DNA from: Mycolicibacterium mageritense
Lineage (GTDB): Bacteria > Actinomycetota > Actinomycetes > Mycobacteriales > Mycobacteriaceae
Assembly: GCF_010727475.1 (NCBI RefSeq)
Contig: NZ_AP022567.1
Location: forward strand, 496,001 to 560,000
Length of the DNA: 64,000 nucleotides
Reading direction: 5' to 3'
In this document: piece by piece, positions 51,937-61,116 of the stretch
Position numbering within the stretch: the stretch's first letter is position 1
Layout: every line of letters begins with the position of its first letter
The notes under the pieces: model-generated
Databases searched by the model: none
What the model was told of the DNA's origin: nothing
Seen by the model: only the letters and a program-made list of their open reading frames with translations
Position numbers and translations under genes: made by a program

Positions 51937-52986
51937 ATGACGACCGCAGCAGTCAGTAGCGAGGGGCAGCAATGGATTCCCTCGCCCGACTCCGTCGTGC
52001 TGAGCAATCGGCCACTGCGCCCAAACGCCGCCGCGGTGTCACGTTTTCGCGACGACCGCTGGGAGCTAGGGGCGGCAATGTTCGCTCCGCAGCTCGGAGC
52101 CTGCGGCATCCCCTTCGTAAAGGCGCCTGCCGCGTTCCGTGGCGTGCTCAAGCACGTGTGCTGGCTGATGATCAACTACGACGGACCCGACGTCACGGTA
52201 ACGCGCGTGTCTCCTCCGCGCCCAGCCATCCTCAGCATCGTCACCGAGTTCCGCCAGATGAAGGCCTTTGCCGAGTGGCTGACCGCCAGAGGAATCGTCC
52301 GCTTCGCCGAGGTGTCGCTGGACGACCTCGATGAGTATTTGGCAACGGTGAAGGACAGCGGTCTAACCCGAGACCTGCAGCAGGACAGGCTAACAGCGGT
52401 CATCAAACTCTGGGCCTACCGGTCGTTGCTCGACACGGACGACCGGCTGCCCGAAGCACCGCCGTGGCACGGTGACCGCCTCCACCACCTCTTGGAAGGC
52501 CGCCGGTCTGCGGAACTCACCACCCCGAGAATCTCACCGCCTGTCATGAACGCTTTGTTGGGTTGGGCGTTGCGTTTCATCGAAGACCTAGCAGCCGACA
52601 TCACTGCCGCAATACGCGAAGACCAACGACTCGCCGACCGCACACGGCCAGGACAGGGGCGCGCAGGACGCTATCGTCGCGAAATCGGCGACGCCGCCAA
52701 CGATCTGCACGGACTCATTCGCGCATTCAGTCGTTTGAACATTCCGCTTCCCGGCAGGCGGTCAGCCACGACTGGCGAAATGGACTACCACTACGGCTTT
52801 CTCGCACGCCTTATGGACGCGGACGTCAGAAGCCTCCAGACGCCGGCAAGCCAGGCGGTTCTGCGTGGCTGTGGGCTTCCCATCCGGCTAAGTCCCCTGG
52901 GGTGGTGGGAATTCGGGGACGGGGCTGAGGTGGGCGGAGATGTTCAGGCCGTGTCGGTGCCGGTGTTGGGGTGGGCCATCGCGTAG
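51937..52986 (+). pseudogene. Recombinase 3, N-terminal part (interrupted by IS256-like element)
   Basis: The N-terminal 348 or so residues of a third recombinase, with the SAM-like DNA-binding domain (FRQMKAFAEWLTARGIVRFAEVSLDDLDEYLATV). ATG at 51937 has GGAGG upstream and follows recombinase 2 by 16 bases. The frame runs into the left terminal repeat of the IS and stops at 52984-52986. Its catalytic half continues at 54284. Removing 1304 bases restores one frame. Confidence 0.75.
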
Positions 52987-54283
52987 TGGTCAGTGAGTTA
53001 CGTACCAAAGTGACTCACCGAAGGAAACCGCGCGATGACCCTTGACCATTCTGCCCTGCTCGCTCAGCTCGATGCACTGAAGTCCGCTGACTCGGGTGCG
53101 GTGTTCGCCGAGTTGATCCGTTCCGGGTTGCAGCAGCTCATCGAGGCCGAGGCCACCGCGGCGATCGGCGCGGGCCGTTACGAGCAGCGACGGCCGGGTG
53201 CACCGCAACGGGCACCGCCCAAGACCGTCTCCACGACCGCCGGGGACATCGAGGTGCAGATCCCCAAGCTACGGGCGGGATCGTTCTTCCCGTCGCTGCT
53301 GGAACCCCCCGGCGTATCGACAAGGCGCTGCACGCGGTCATCATGGAGGCCTACGTGCACGGGGTGTCCACCCGCAGCGTCGATGACCTGGTGACGGCGA
53401 TGGGCGTGCAGACCGGGGTGTCAAGTCGGAGTGTCGCGGATCTGCGCCGGCCTGGACCGCGAGATCACAGCGTTTCGGGAACGCTCGCTGACCCACCAGC
53501 TTCCCCTACGTGTTCTGCGATGCCACCTTCTGCAAGGTCCGCGTGGGGGCGCACGTGGTCTCCAGGCCCTGGTGGTCGCGACCGGCGTGTCGATCGACGG
53601 CACCCGTGAGTGCTGGGCACCGCGGTCGGTGACAGCGAGTCGTTCGAGTTCTGGCGCGAGTTCCTCGCCTCGCTTAGGCGCGCGGCCTATCGGGGTGCAC
53701 CTGGTCATCTCCGATGCGCACGCTGGGTTGAAAGTCGCTGTGGCACAGCAGTTCACGAACTCATCGTGGCAGCGGTGCCGGGTGCATTTCATGCGGAACC
53801 TGCATACCGCGGTATCGGCCAAACACGCCCCGGCGGTTACCGCGGCGGTCAAGACCATCTTCGCTCACACCAGGCCCGACGAGGTCGCCGCGCAGTGGGA
53901 CCGGGTCGCCGACACCCTGGCGCGTCGTTCCCGAAGGTGGCCGCGATGATGGGCGAGGCCAAGACCGACGTGTTGGCGTTCACTGCGTTCCCGAAGGCGC
54001 ATTGGCGAAGATCTGGTCGAATAATCCGATAGAGCGTCTGAATAAAGAGATCAAGCGTCGGGCCGATGTCGTGGAGATCTTCCCCAATCCGGCGGCGTTC
54101 CTTCGCCTGGCCACCGCGGTGGTCATCGAATCCCACGACGAGTGGCAGGTCACCCGCCGCTACCTCTCCGATGTCTCCATGGACGAACTACGCGCCGTGA
54201 TCGCCGCCAAACACGCCGCGGCAGCACTTGCCAAACAACACCAAATCGCCTAGCGTTCACCATGACTCGTTGATCACAACGCG
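52980..54283. mobile_element. IS256-family insertion sequence
   Basis: About 1.3 kb with related ends: left CGCGTAGTGGTCAGTGAGT and right (complement) CGCGTTGTGATCAACGAGT, matching at 14 of 19 positions. It encodes an IS256/IS1081-type transposase in frame fragments. No clear target duplication was seen, so the outermost few bases are uncertain. Confidence 0.72.
53035..54253 (+). pseudogene. IS256-family transposase, frameshifted many times
   Basis: A mutator-type DDE transposase recognisable across three frames: GDIEVQIPKLRAGSFFPSLLE, then MEAYVHGVSTRSVDDLVTAMG, then MSRICAGLDREITAFRE, YVFCDATFCKVRVGAHVVSR, HLVISDAHAGLKVAVAQQF, FMRNLHTAVSAKHA, KTDVLAFTAFPKAHW, and IWSNNPIERLNKEIKRRADVV. At least seven one-base losses separate them, nearly all in runs of two to five equal bases, whereas the residues themselves are well kept. 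DDE residues can be placed at CDAT, VISDAH and the Glu of IERLNKE. Confidence 0.82.
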
Positions 54284-55523
54284 TGAACCACGCCAGATCC
54301 GAAGTCCACCACTCCCCGGGACGCTATCTCCCATCCGGGAAGGGGCCCCTCTGCTGCTCGTTCCCAGCGGACTCATCGACGGCCAACGCTGGCGCGATGA
54401 CCCGATCGATGAGAGCGAAACACGTCCACTAGCGCGCCATCTGATGGCGGCGTGTTTCATCGTGATCGCCTACCTTTCCGGGATGCGCCCCGGCGAGGTG
54501 CTCTCACTGGAACGCGGTTGCCTGCACCGCGATCCCGACAGCGGCCTACTGCTGATGACGGGCAGACACTGGAAGGGCGTCCGCGACGATGCCGGCGAAC
54601 TGCTGCCGGAGGGCGAAATCCGTCGCGACCCGTGGGTAGTCGCTGAGCCCGTCGCGGCCGCGGTCACAGCTCTGGAGAACCTGCACGACGAGCAGCTACT
54701 GTTCCCCAATCGGCTCGGCGCCCGCACCGAGACCGGCGCACGCTTCCGCGACGGCCGAGCACGTGGCACGCAGAAAATGTCCAACGACCTGAACGCGTTC
54801 CGCGACTGGGTCAACGACTACTGCGCCCGAACCGGGCGCGCCGATACCATCCCCGTCGACGCCCAGCACCCGTCGATTCAACCGAGACAATTCCGACGCA
54901 CTCTGGCGTGGTTCATCGCGCGCAAACCCCGCGGCATCATCGCCGCAGCGATCCAGTACGGCCACGTCAAAGTCCAGATGACGGTCGGATACGCCGGTAC
55001 CTACGCGTCCGGGTTTCCCGACGACCTCGCCTTCGAGGAACTCCTCGCACGACTGGACATGCTCGCCAACTCCCACGAACACCTCACCGCCGGAGAACAC
55101 GTATCCGGACCAGCAGCGGACCAGTACCGCTATCGGGTCGAAGACGCTCAGCGATTCGCGGGCCACGTTCTCACCACGCGACGCGAAGCGCGCGCCCTGT
55201 TCTCCAACCCGGATCTGCAGATCTATCCCGGCGCAGGAATGACCTGCGTGTTCGACCGGAACCGGGCGGCCTGTCGGGTCAGTCGCGACGACACCGACGC
55301 CCGCCGCACCCCCGACCTGTCGGACTGCCGCGCCCACTGCCCCAACATCGCCCGCACTGACCGCGACGTAGAAGTCCTACGTGAGCAAGCCACGCAGCTC
55401 GCCGAGATCGCCGATGACCCCATGGCGCCCGAACCGCGCATCATCCGGTACCGACACGAACTGGAACGGCTCCGCGCTCTCATCGACGGGCACGACGACG
55501 GGGAGCCCAATTCGGATGACTGA
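54284..55523 (+). pseudogene. Recombinase 3, C-terminal catalytic part
   Basis: The catalytic half of the third recombinase (about 410 residues): box I Arg in YLSGMRPGEVLSLERGCL, an RQFRRTLAWF stretch in place of H-x-x-R, and YGHVKVQMTVGYAGTY with His and a likely nucleophile Tyr. A C-terminal zinc-like region CVFDRNRAACRV..DLSDCRAHCPN follows. Open frame reaches back to 54228 in the IS end, so a shortened product from a downstream ATG (54444) is possible. Confidence 0.78.
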
Positions 55524-55914
55524 CGCTGATGCCGAGCGGGCCGCGATTACCGCGGCCATGCAACGTCTGCTCGATGGCACCCCGAAGCGCTCCACCGGGG
55601 CCCTCTCCGTTGTGCAGCTGGCCGTCGAAGCCGACGTCAAACGCTGGGTGCTGACCCACAAACACACCGACCTCGCCGACGAATTCCGAAGTTGCGTAGA
55701 AGCTTCCGGTCCGATCCCAGCGGCGTACTCCAATCTCGAACAGCAAGCCCGAGAAGCGCAAGAGGACAACCAGGAACTCAGAGCGCAGAACACGCAACTT
55801 CGCGCTCAGGTCACCGCCTACGCCCGAATCATCCATGAGCTGCACACCGCTCTTTCGAACGGGACTGCGCCGCCGCGGTTGGCAGCCGTTCAAGAACGAG
55901 ACGCACCGGAGTGA
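55516..55914 (+). CDS. TnpC-like coiled-coil DNA-binding protein (DUF6262-like)
   Basis: A 132-residue protein whose N-terminal half resembles small DNA-binding adaptors (ITAAMQRLLDGTPKRSTGALSVVQLAVEADVKRWVLTHKHTDLADEFR) and whose C-terminal half is a coiled coil (YSNLEQQAREAQEDNQELRAQNTQLRAQVTAYARIIHEL). Tn554-type TnpC proteins have the same size and build. ATG at 55516 overlaps the third recombinase by 8 bases. Confidence 0.78.
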   Translation: MTDADAERAAITAAMQRLLDGTPKRSTGALSVVQLAVEADVKRWVLTHKHTDLADEFRSCVEASGPIPAAYSNLEQQAREAQEDNQELRAQNTQLRAQVTAYARIIHELHTALSNGTAPPRLAAVQERDAPE

Positions 55915-56423
55915 CCCTCATCGTCTGCGGAGTATTGCGGAGGAGAGCGGATGCTAGAGCGATGCGAGGCGCCGCACCAAGGGTCTGCCCTAGGTTCGAG
56001 ATGCAGCGAAGATTGACAAGAAACGCCGGGCTGCTTTGATAACACCTCGGCGTGTCGCGGAAGCTTGTCAAAGTAGGTTTTACAGCATCAGTGATGTACA
56101 CCCAAAGTCCGTCGCTAGATGCTGCTTCGACCTGGCCGCGACGACCCTGTGTCGCGCCGCGACGTGAGGTATCAGACCTCCGCCTTGGCGGTCTAATCGA
56201 CTTGGCCGCAATCGATTTCACGCCATCTGATGAATTGTGGCCATTGTCCATGATCCAGCGCTCCCTGCTGAACCCCGGATATAAATCGCTTCGGTCGCCG
56301 CATAAACATGCAGGCGGCGAGGAGCTTGTTCGAGGCCGCCGACGACGGGCGTTTACGTTGGTTCGGGCGTCGCGCCCGCCACCCGGGGGACCGCTGCTCA
56401 TGGTCCCGTCACCCTGCCTCAAT
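55915..56423. other. Apparently non-coding region after the recombinase module
   Basis: About 0.5 kb of lower-GC sequence with no gene I can support; an open frame on the plus strand (56052-56531) has no domain and atypical codon use. The right end of the mobile element probably lies here or further on. Confidence 0.4.
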
Positions 56424-56441
56424 CTGGTCTTGACAGACCAG
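56424..56441. promoter_or_regulatory. Operator copy A (CTGGTCT-TGAC-AGACCAG)
   Basis: Perfect palindrome identical over 18 bases to 61785-61802 and followed by the same GGGCGG. The inner TTGACA could be a -35 element. It precedes the decayed DUF4331 copy by 70 bases. Confidence 0.7.
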
Positions 56442-56511
56442 TTGGGCGGAGACACACTAATTTTCCGATCCGACCGGATTACCGCTCGACGGTGCAAGGG
56501 GGTTGCTCGGT

Positions 56512-56750
56512 GTGGCCGACCACTTCGATAGCACGACCGCGGGTGAAGATCGGGGCTGAAGCGCTGCAACTTCTAGTTCTTTGGCGCCAGACGGCGGCGA
56601 TGACGATAACCGTCAACGCCGCCGCCACTCTTGACACTGCGCCGCCGTTCCCCGACAAAGCCTTCCCAGTGTTCCGCTTCAGCACTGGCGCGGACCGCCC
56701 AGACGGTATGCCCTCGAAGTTCCGCATCCGCCATTTGATTGACGTCCCGA
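56512..56750 (+). pseudogene. Decayed 5' fragment of a DUF4331-family gene
   Basis: Nucleotide similarity to the start of the intact gene at 61910 is visible from the ribosome site (GGGGGTTGC versus GGAGGTTGC) through the start (GTG here), CACTTCGA, GAAGA, and CTTCTA. It continues through a frame encoding MTITVNAAATLDTAPPFPDK and FPVFRFSTGAD, matching MTVNPTAAIDTAAPFRDE and VFRFDTDGD. An early stop and frame changes make it non-functional; similarity fades after about 56750. Confidence 0.7.
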
Positions 56751-57034
56751 CCCCTGAGGTCGAGAACGAAGATGGCCAGGAACAACTCCCGGGTCTGGCA
56801 GCGGTCTTTGGTCAACCCCTACTACGCGCGGATGCGGCGCAAATCAATCACTGGTCGCAATCGGGCCGACCTCGCCGTCGCCATGGGTACCGATTCGCAG
56901 GCCCGGCACTTACACGACGGCACCAAGCACTGCGACCGGACCTGATCTGACAGATGAGATCATCCATCGTCACGTCGAACGGAGTATGCGTGTACCACCC
57001 ATCAAGACCGCTTAATTCGGTGCGCACTTTCAAG

Positions 57035-57484
57035 ATGACAGCCGTGAGACGATTGATGTACGGGGGGCTTGCCGCCATGATCGTCGCTTCGCCATTCGCT
57101 ACTTTGCTCTCGCCTGCAACGGCGCTCGCCACTCCGCCCGTCGGCGCGAGTGCCGTCACACTGGCGAAGCAGACCATCGACGGCATGGACTACATCGTTA
57201 GCGAACTAACCATTGCACCCGGCGGGAGCACTGGCTGGCACACCAACGAAGGCGAACTCTACGGAGTCGTCAAAGCTGGCACGGTAAACCACTTCATCGT
57301 CGACTGCACGCAGGATGGCGTGCACTCGGCGGGAGATCCCATCACTGACCCGGCGGGCCCCGACCACGTCCACACCGTTCGCAATCTTGGCAACGTGCCG
57401 GCGGTACTAGACATCACCTACGTCGACTCCGCAGGAGCACCGACCACTGACAGCGCACCCAACCCGGGCTGCCCCTTCGAGTGA
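57035..57484 (+). CDS. Secreted cupin-domain protein
   Basis: A 149-residue exported protein: basic start TAVRRLMYGGLAAMIVASPFATLLSPATALA as signal peptide, then a small cupin barrel. Cupin motif 1 reads GGSTGWHTNEGELYGVVKAG with one His and one Glu, and motif 2 DHVHTVRNLGNVPAVL. ATG at 57035. No partner is evident; it lies between two decayed fragments. The metal site is reduced compared with enzymatic cupins. Confidence 0.72.
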   Translation: MTAVRRLMYGGLAAMIVASPFATLLSPATALATPPVGASAVTLAKQTIDGMDYIVSELTIAPGGSTGWHTNEGELYGVVKAGTVNHFIVDCTQDGVHSAGDPITDPAGPDHVHTVRNLGNVPAVLDITYVDSAGAPTTDSAPNPGCPFE

Positions 57485-57584
57485 TCTGACTACTGAGATG
57501 AATGCATTGCTCACCAATCGCCCGGATTCTTTTGCAGTGTCGGCGTTTTGAGTGGCCCGTGCTGGGTGATCGCGCGTGAAACCG

Positions 57585-57645
57585 TTGCGCGAAGGGGGCA
57601 GCAGGACCGAGACGATCCCGGCGTCAATGAGTGCCCCCGCTGTCG
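57585..57645 (-). pseudogene. Remnant of a CPA2 antiporter C-terminus
   Basis: On the minus strand, a stretch encodes GTTAGALIDAGIVSVLLPP, which matches RTTAAALIAAGIVSVLLFPP of the antiporter whose coding ends at 58245. Flanking sequence is not recognisably related. A leftover of a second copy. Confidence 0.55.
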
Positions 57646-58244
57646 TGCCGCCCGCCGGTATGACGTCATGGCTTGTCCCGCGGCATCGGCGCCCACCAGA
57701 GATCACTCATTAAGTCGGATTCGACTCATGCCTGATCTGGGCCGCAGACGCTCCCCTGTCGTCATGCCGACCGCCCCTCGGGTGTATCGACAGCGACGGA
57801 GTCCTCGCCAATTTCACTGCGCGCAACGATAATTCGACAGATCTCGATCTCACCTATATCCAATAGGGACAAATTTCCCTGTCCCCAGGTGATTTCAGAG
57901 CCGCGTAGCGAATCGTGACCGAGCAAGGCCGCGAACGCCACTATTGCCCCCTCGATCTCGATGAATTGCTTGAGCCGATGCCCCTAGCTGCGGGTTTGCA
58001 GAATCCGCACCAAAATGGCGGCGGCCTCACCACCCTGAGTGATCCGAGCGAGCACGCACGACGTCCGAGCCCGTTTTGTCGCACTCAACAACTTTGAAGC
58101 CGGACCCCTTTTAGCGACAATGTCACTCGCCACCATGTTGACTAGACAGACTTCGCGTGTAGTCCTCACTCGCGGAGATATGGCCGAGCCGGTGACGTGT
58201 TTAGCGTCCTTCCGCCGTGACACCGCTAGTAGCTGCCGCGACGG
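57646..58244. other. Region without a supported gene
   Basis: No intact gene. On the minus strand 58223-57762 one frame reads with a single internal TAG (57984-57986) and includes ITQGGEAAAILVRILQTRS and EITWGQGNLSLLDIGEIEICRIIVARSE; it may be a broken gene of unknown type. GGGACA-N8-TGTCCC near 57870 could be a small hairpin. Confidence 0.3.
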
Positions 58245-59448
58245 CTATTCGTCGATCGCCGCGGCGGATCCCCCGTCAGGCGGATCCCCTACCGGCTTGA
58301 GCAGCTGCAGCGCAAGTGGCGGGAAGAGGAGAACGGAGACGATTCCGGCGGCGATCAGCGCCGCGGCCGTGGTGCGGTCGATCAACCCCATGCGTATTCC
58401 GACCTGCGCGACGGTCAGGAGGAACGGCAGTGACGTTGCCTGCAGGAGAGCGACCGCAGGCAGGTTTCCGTCCCGGCAGGTCGCGTCGCAGCGACACGAT
58501 CGGCAGGCCTCGCACGACGAGCAACGCGATGATCAGAAGGGGCACGCCGACGAGCGCCCGCGGGTCCTCGAGCAGACCTTTGACGTCGACGGTGACGCCG
58601 CTGTTGATGAAGAACACCGGAATGAGCAAGCCGAAGCCGACGGCTTCCAACTTGATCGGGTAGTGCGGGTGAGACACCTCGGGTTCGGGGTCCAGGGTGC
58701 GTACGAGGACGCCGGCCAGAAACGCCCCCAGGACGGCTTCGAAGCCCAGCCCGAACGCTGCGAGAGCTACACCGGCGACCAGCAGTACCGTCAACCGGAT
58801 CCGGATCTGCGCGCTGGTGTCGGACAATTGGTCGACGAGGGCCTCGACCCTGCCAACGTGTTCGGCGCCCCAGACGACTCCACCGATGACCCCCAGCAGC
58901 ACCAGCAGCAGACCCAGCGGCAGCAACCGGCCCGCCAACGGAGTGTGCGCACCGGCCACGCCAACCGACAGCGTCACCACCGCCGCCATTGCGCCGCCCG
59001 AGGCGCACGCCACGGTCAACTCGCCGACCCGCCGTTCCCGCAGGCCCGCACGGGTGAGCGTCGCCACGACTGGGCCCGACCATGTCGCGAGCAGGGAGAT
59101 CGCCACCAACAATCCGCCCCGCACACCGGCCACAGCCAACGTGGCGCCGACACCGGCTGCCAACACGAGGGACCCGGCGAGTGTGAGCAGCACGTGGTGA
59201 CCGGTGCGCCCGCGAAAGCACCGCACGTCGACCTCGAAACCCCCCAGGAAAAGCAGGAACGACAACCCGAGCACCGACAGCGCGCGGATCACGTCATCGG
59301 GGTGCACCCAGCCCAGGACCGTGGGCCCGATGACGACACCGGCGATGATCTCCACGAATGCACCGGGTATCGCCATCCGGGGCATCAGCCCCAGCAGCAA
59401 CGGGATCACCGCGGCCACCGCGAGCACGATCACCAGGTCCTTCGTCAT
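58245..59448 (-). pseudogene. CPA2/Kef-type cation:proton antiporter, frameshifted
   Basis: A monovalent cation:proton antiporter-2 protein, about 400 residues when the frame is restored, with some 12 helices. The start KDLVIVLAVAAVIPLLLGLMPRMAIPGAFVEIIAGVVIGPTVLGW and LSFLLFLGGFEVDV are typical. One extra base in a T-run at 58465-58467 shifts the frame after LRRDLPGR; the correct C-terminus (ATSLPFLLTVAQVGIRMGLIDRTTAAALIAAGIVSVLLFPP) is in the next frame and ends at 58245. ATG at 59448. Either a pseudogene or a one-base sequence error. Confidence 0.75.
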
Positions 59449-59483
59449 GTCAGTCCCACACCCCGACGCCGAGGAACCGACTC

Positions 59484-60099
59484 TCACCGGTCGCCCGTCG
59501 CATAGCCGCGGAGCTCTCGGCGCACTCCCCTGCGGCCGTGGTGAAGCAATACCCGTTGGTAAGACCGTGCTCAGTCCCAAACGGTCGCACACGTCGCGGT
59601 AGCCGACGTCGAGCACCGCGCGCAACGTGATCACGGCGCGCTGAAGGTCGAGTAGCGCAACAATCTCGCAGCGGATGACCGCCAAGAGTTCGCCGGCCAA
59701 GGTCGCCCCTTCGGGGGTCTGCGGGCAGGGGGTCACGGCCCCGCTGCGGGTCGGCCATTCGTCGTCGGCCATACGTACCCACCCCATGCCACCGCGGTAC
59801 GCCGCGATCGTCCCGTCGCGATCGCGGCGTTCCCGGACTCCACGGGTCTTCGCGATGGTGACCATGATGGCGAAAATCCAAGGTCCGCAGCGAGGATCGG
59901 CCTTCGAACCCGCTCGTACCCCGGTATACCGCTAGCCACGTTTCCTGGACGACGTCCTCGGCGATCTCGTGGCTTGCCACGTATTGACGCGCCACTCGCA
60001 GCATCACGGGGGTGTGTTGGTTCACCAGATGCTCGACGCCATCTGGTCCCCCGCGCGAAGTGACGCCACCCGCTGGGCTTCGTCTTCAGGTACCGGCAC
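59484..60099 (-). pseudogene. ECF-type RNA polymerase sigma factor, three frameshifts
   Basis: When frames are joined, a sigma-70 family ECF protein of about 205 residues appears. Pieces: PEDEAQRVASLRAGDQMA, then EHLVNQHTPVMLRVARQYVASHEIAEDVVQETWLAVYRG (region 2), then IFAIMVTIAKTRGVRERR, then VIRCEIVALLDLQRAVITLR and GYRDVCDRLGLS, then YQRVLLHHGRRGVRRELRGY (region 4). Breaks are near 60033 (-1), 59880 (+1) and 59566 (-1). GTG at 60099 is 21 bases after the flavodoxin-like gene. It would direct transcription of a small regulon. Confidence 0.72.
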
Positions 60100-60119
60100 G
60101 GCGATGAGATGGCCCGGGC

Positions 60120-60836
60120 TCAGCGGTATTCGGGGTTTTCGAAATCGTAGCGGCAGCCCGCGTCCCATCCGGACCGGATGTTGCCGTAGGCCGGGATGCC
60201 GCCAGCGGCGTGCAGCATGCGGGCCAGGTGCATCAGGTTCCAGGTCATGAAGGTGGTGTTGCGGTTGGTGAAGTCGTTCTGCGGACCACCGGAGCCAGGG
60301 TCCAGATAGGACGGTCCGGGCCCGGCCTCGCCGATCCAGCCGGCGTCGGCCTGCGGGGAGATCGTGTACCCGATGTGCTGCAAGGTGTAGAGCACGTTTT
60401 GCGCACAATGTTTGATGCCGTCCTCGTTGCCGGTGATTAAGCATCCTCCGACCCGCCCGTAATAGAGGTACTGTCCTGCCTCGTTGAGCAGATGCGACCC
60501 TCCGTAGAGGCGTTCGTGCACCCGCTTCATCACTGAACTGTTGTCGCCCAGCCAGATCGGGCCGGCCAAGACCAGGATGTCGGCGGCCAGCACCTTCTCG
60601 AAGATCGCCGGCCAGTCGTCGCTCGCCGCGCCGTGCTCGCGCATGTCCGGCCACACCCCGGTGGCGATGTCGTGGTCGATGGCGCGCACCACCTCGACGG
60701 CGACACCGTGCTTTTCCATGATCGCTGCACTGACGTCGACGAGTGCCTGGGTGTTGCTGACCTGGGGGGACCGCTTCAACGTGCAATTGATGAACAGTGC
60801 CTTCAGATCGGTGAAGTCGTCGAGTGGCTGGGTCAC
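60120..60836 (-). CDS. Flavodoxin-like NAD(P)H:FMN oxidoreductase
   Basis: A 238-residue flavodoxin-fold protein of the NADPH-dependent FMN reductase group. ALFINCTLKRSPQVSNTQALVD is the FMN-phosphate loop, AADILVLAGPIWLGDNSSVMKRVHERLYG contacts the isoalloxazine, and GGCLITGNEDGIKHCAQNVLYTLQHIGYTI follows. GTG at 60836 has GGAGAA upstream. First gene of a unit with the sigma factor. A TGGTC-N6-GACCA operator is 66 bases upstream. Confidence 0.84.
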   Translation of the reverse strand: MTQPLDDFTDLKALFINCTLKRSPQVSNTQALVDVSAAIMEKHGVAVEVVRAIDHDIATGVWPDMREHGAASDDWPAIFEKVLAADILVLAGPIWLGDNSSVMKRVHERLYGGSHLLNEAGQYLYYGRVGGCLITGNEDGIKHCAQNVLYTLQHIGYTISPQADAGWIGEAGPGPSYLDPGSGGPQNDFTNRNTTFMTWNLMHLARMLHAAGGIPAYGNIRSGWDAGCRYDFENPEYR

Positions 60837-60901
60837 GCAGTTCTCCTTCGTTGTCGACCAGCGGGCATGCGGCTCACCGGCGCGCCCATTCTGACAGAAA
60901 C

Positions 60902-60917
60902 TGGTCGCTATGGACCA
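60902..60917. promoter_or_regulatory. Operator copy B (TGGTC-GCTATG-GACCA)
   Basis: Same architecture TGGTC-N6-GACCA as copies A and C, with less extended arms. Lies between the flavodoxin-like gene and the TetR gene, which diverge. Confidence 0.6.
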
Positions 60918-61116
60918 TTTATTTCCTGTGCATCCGCTGCAAATCGGCGGGTCTCGGCGCAGCTGGCGCGTAATGCAGCGCCAGGAGCTTGAACGAAGCG
61001 GTGGGATGCGAACGGGCACCCGCGATGTGACCCTCGAAACGATCGCCCTACGTCGCCGCAACCGGTCTTCAAGGACCAGGTATCTACCAAACACGCAGGT
61101 GACGTAGGGTCGACAT

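Larger units (their letters stand above)
48505..55914 (+). mobile_element. Tn554/RIT-like element with three tyrosine recombinases and a TnpC-like gene
   Basis: The module begins at the break in the permease gene and carries three co-directional tyrosine-recombinase-type genes with overlapping or short junctions (4-bp GTGA overlap, then 16 bases), followed by a 132-aa coiled-coil protein overlapping the third by 8 bases. This is the layout of Tn554-type transposition genes and of recombinase-in-trio elements. The left end is placed at the permease break; the right end is not defined, and no terminal repeat was found by eye. Confidence 0.75.

Noticed and set aside
52894..52920. Similarity between GTCCCCTGGGGTGGTGG and the complement of 54301-54327 as outer ends of the IS
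   Set aside because: The match is imperfect and lies outside the better-matched repeats at 52980 and 54283, which also make the recombinase frame continuous.
48505..55914. Prophage
   Set aside because: Integrases are present but no structural, lysis or replication phage genes are seen; the recombinase trio with a TnpC-like gene fits a transposon better.
56052..56531. A 159-codon plus-strand frame in the region after the recombinase module
   Set aside because: No recognisable domain, no ribosome site, and it runs through the operator and into the start of the decayed DUF4331 copy.
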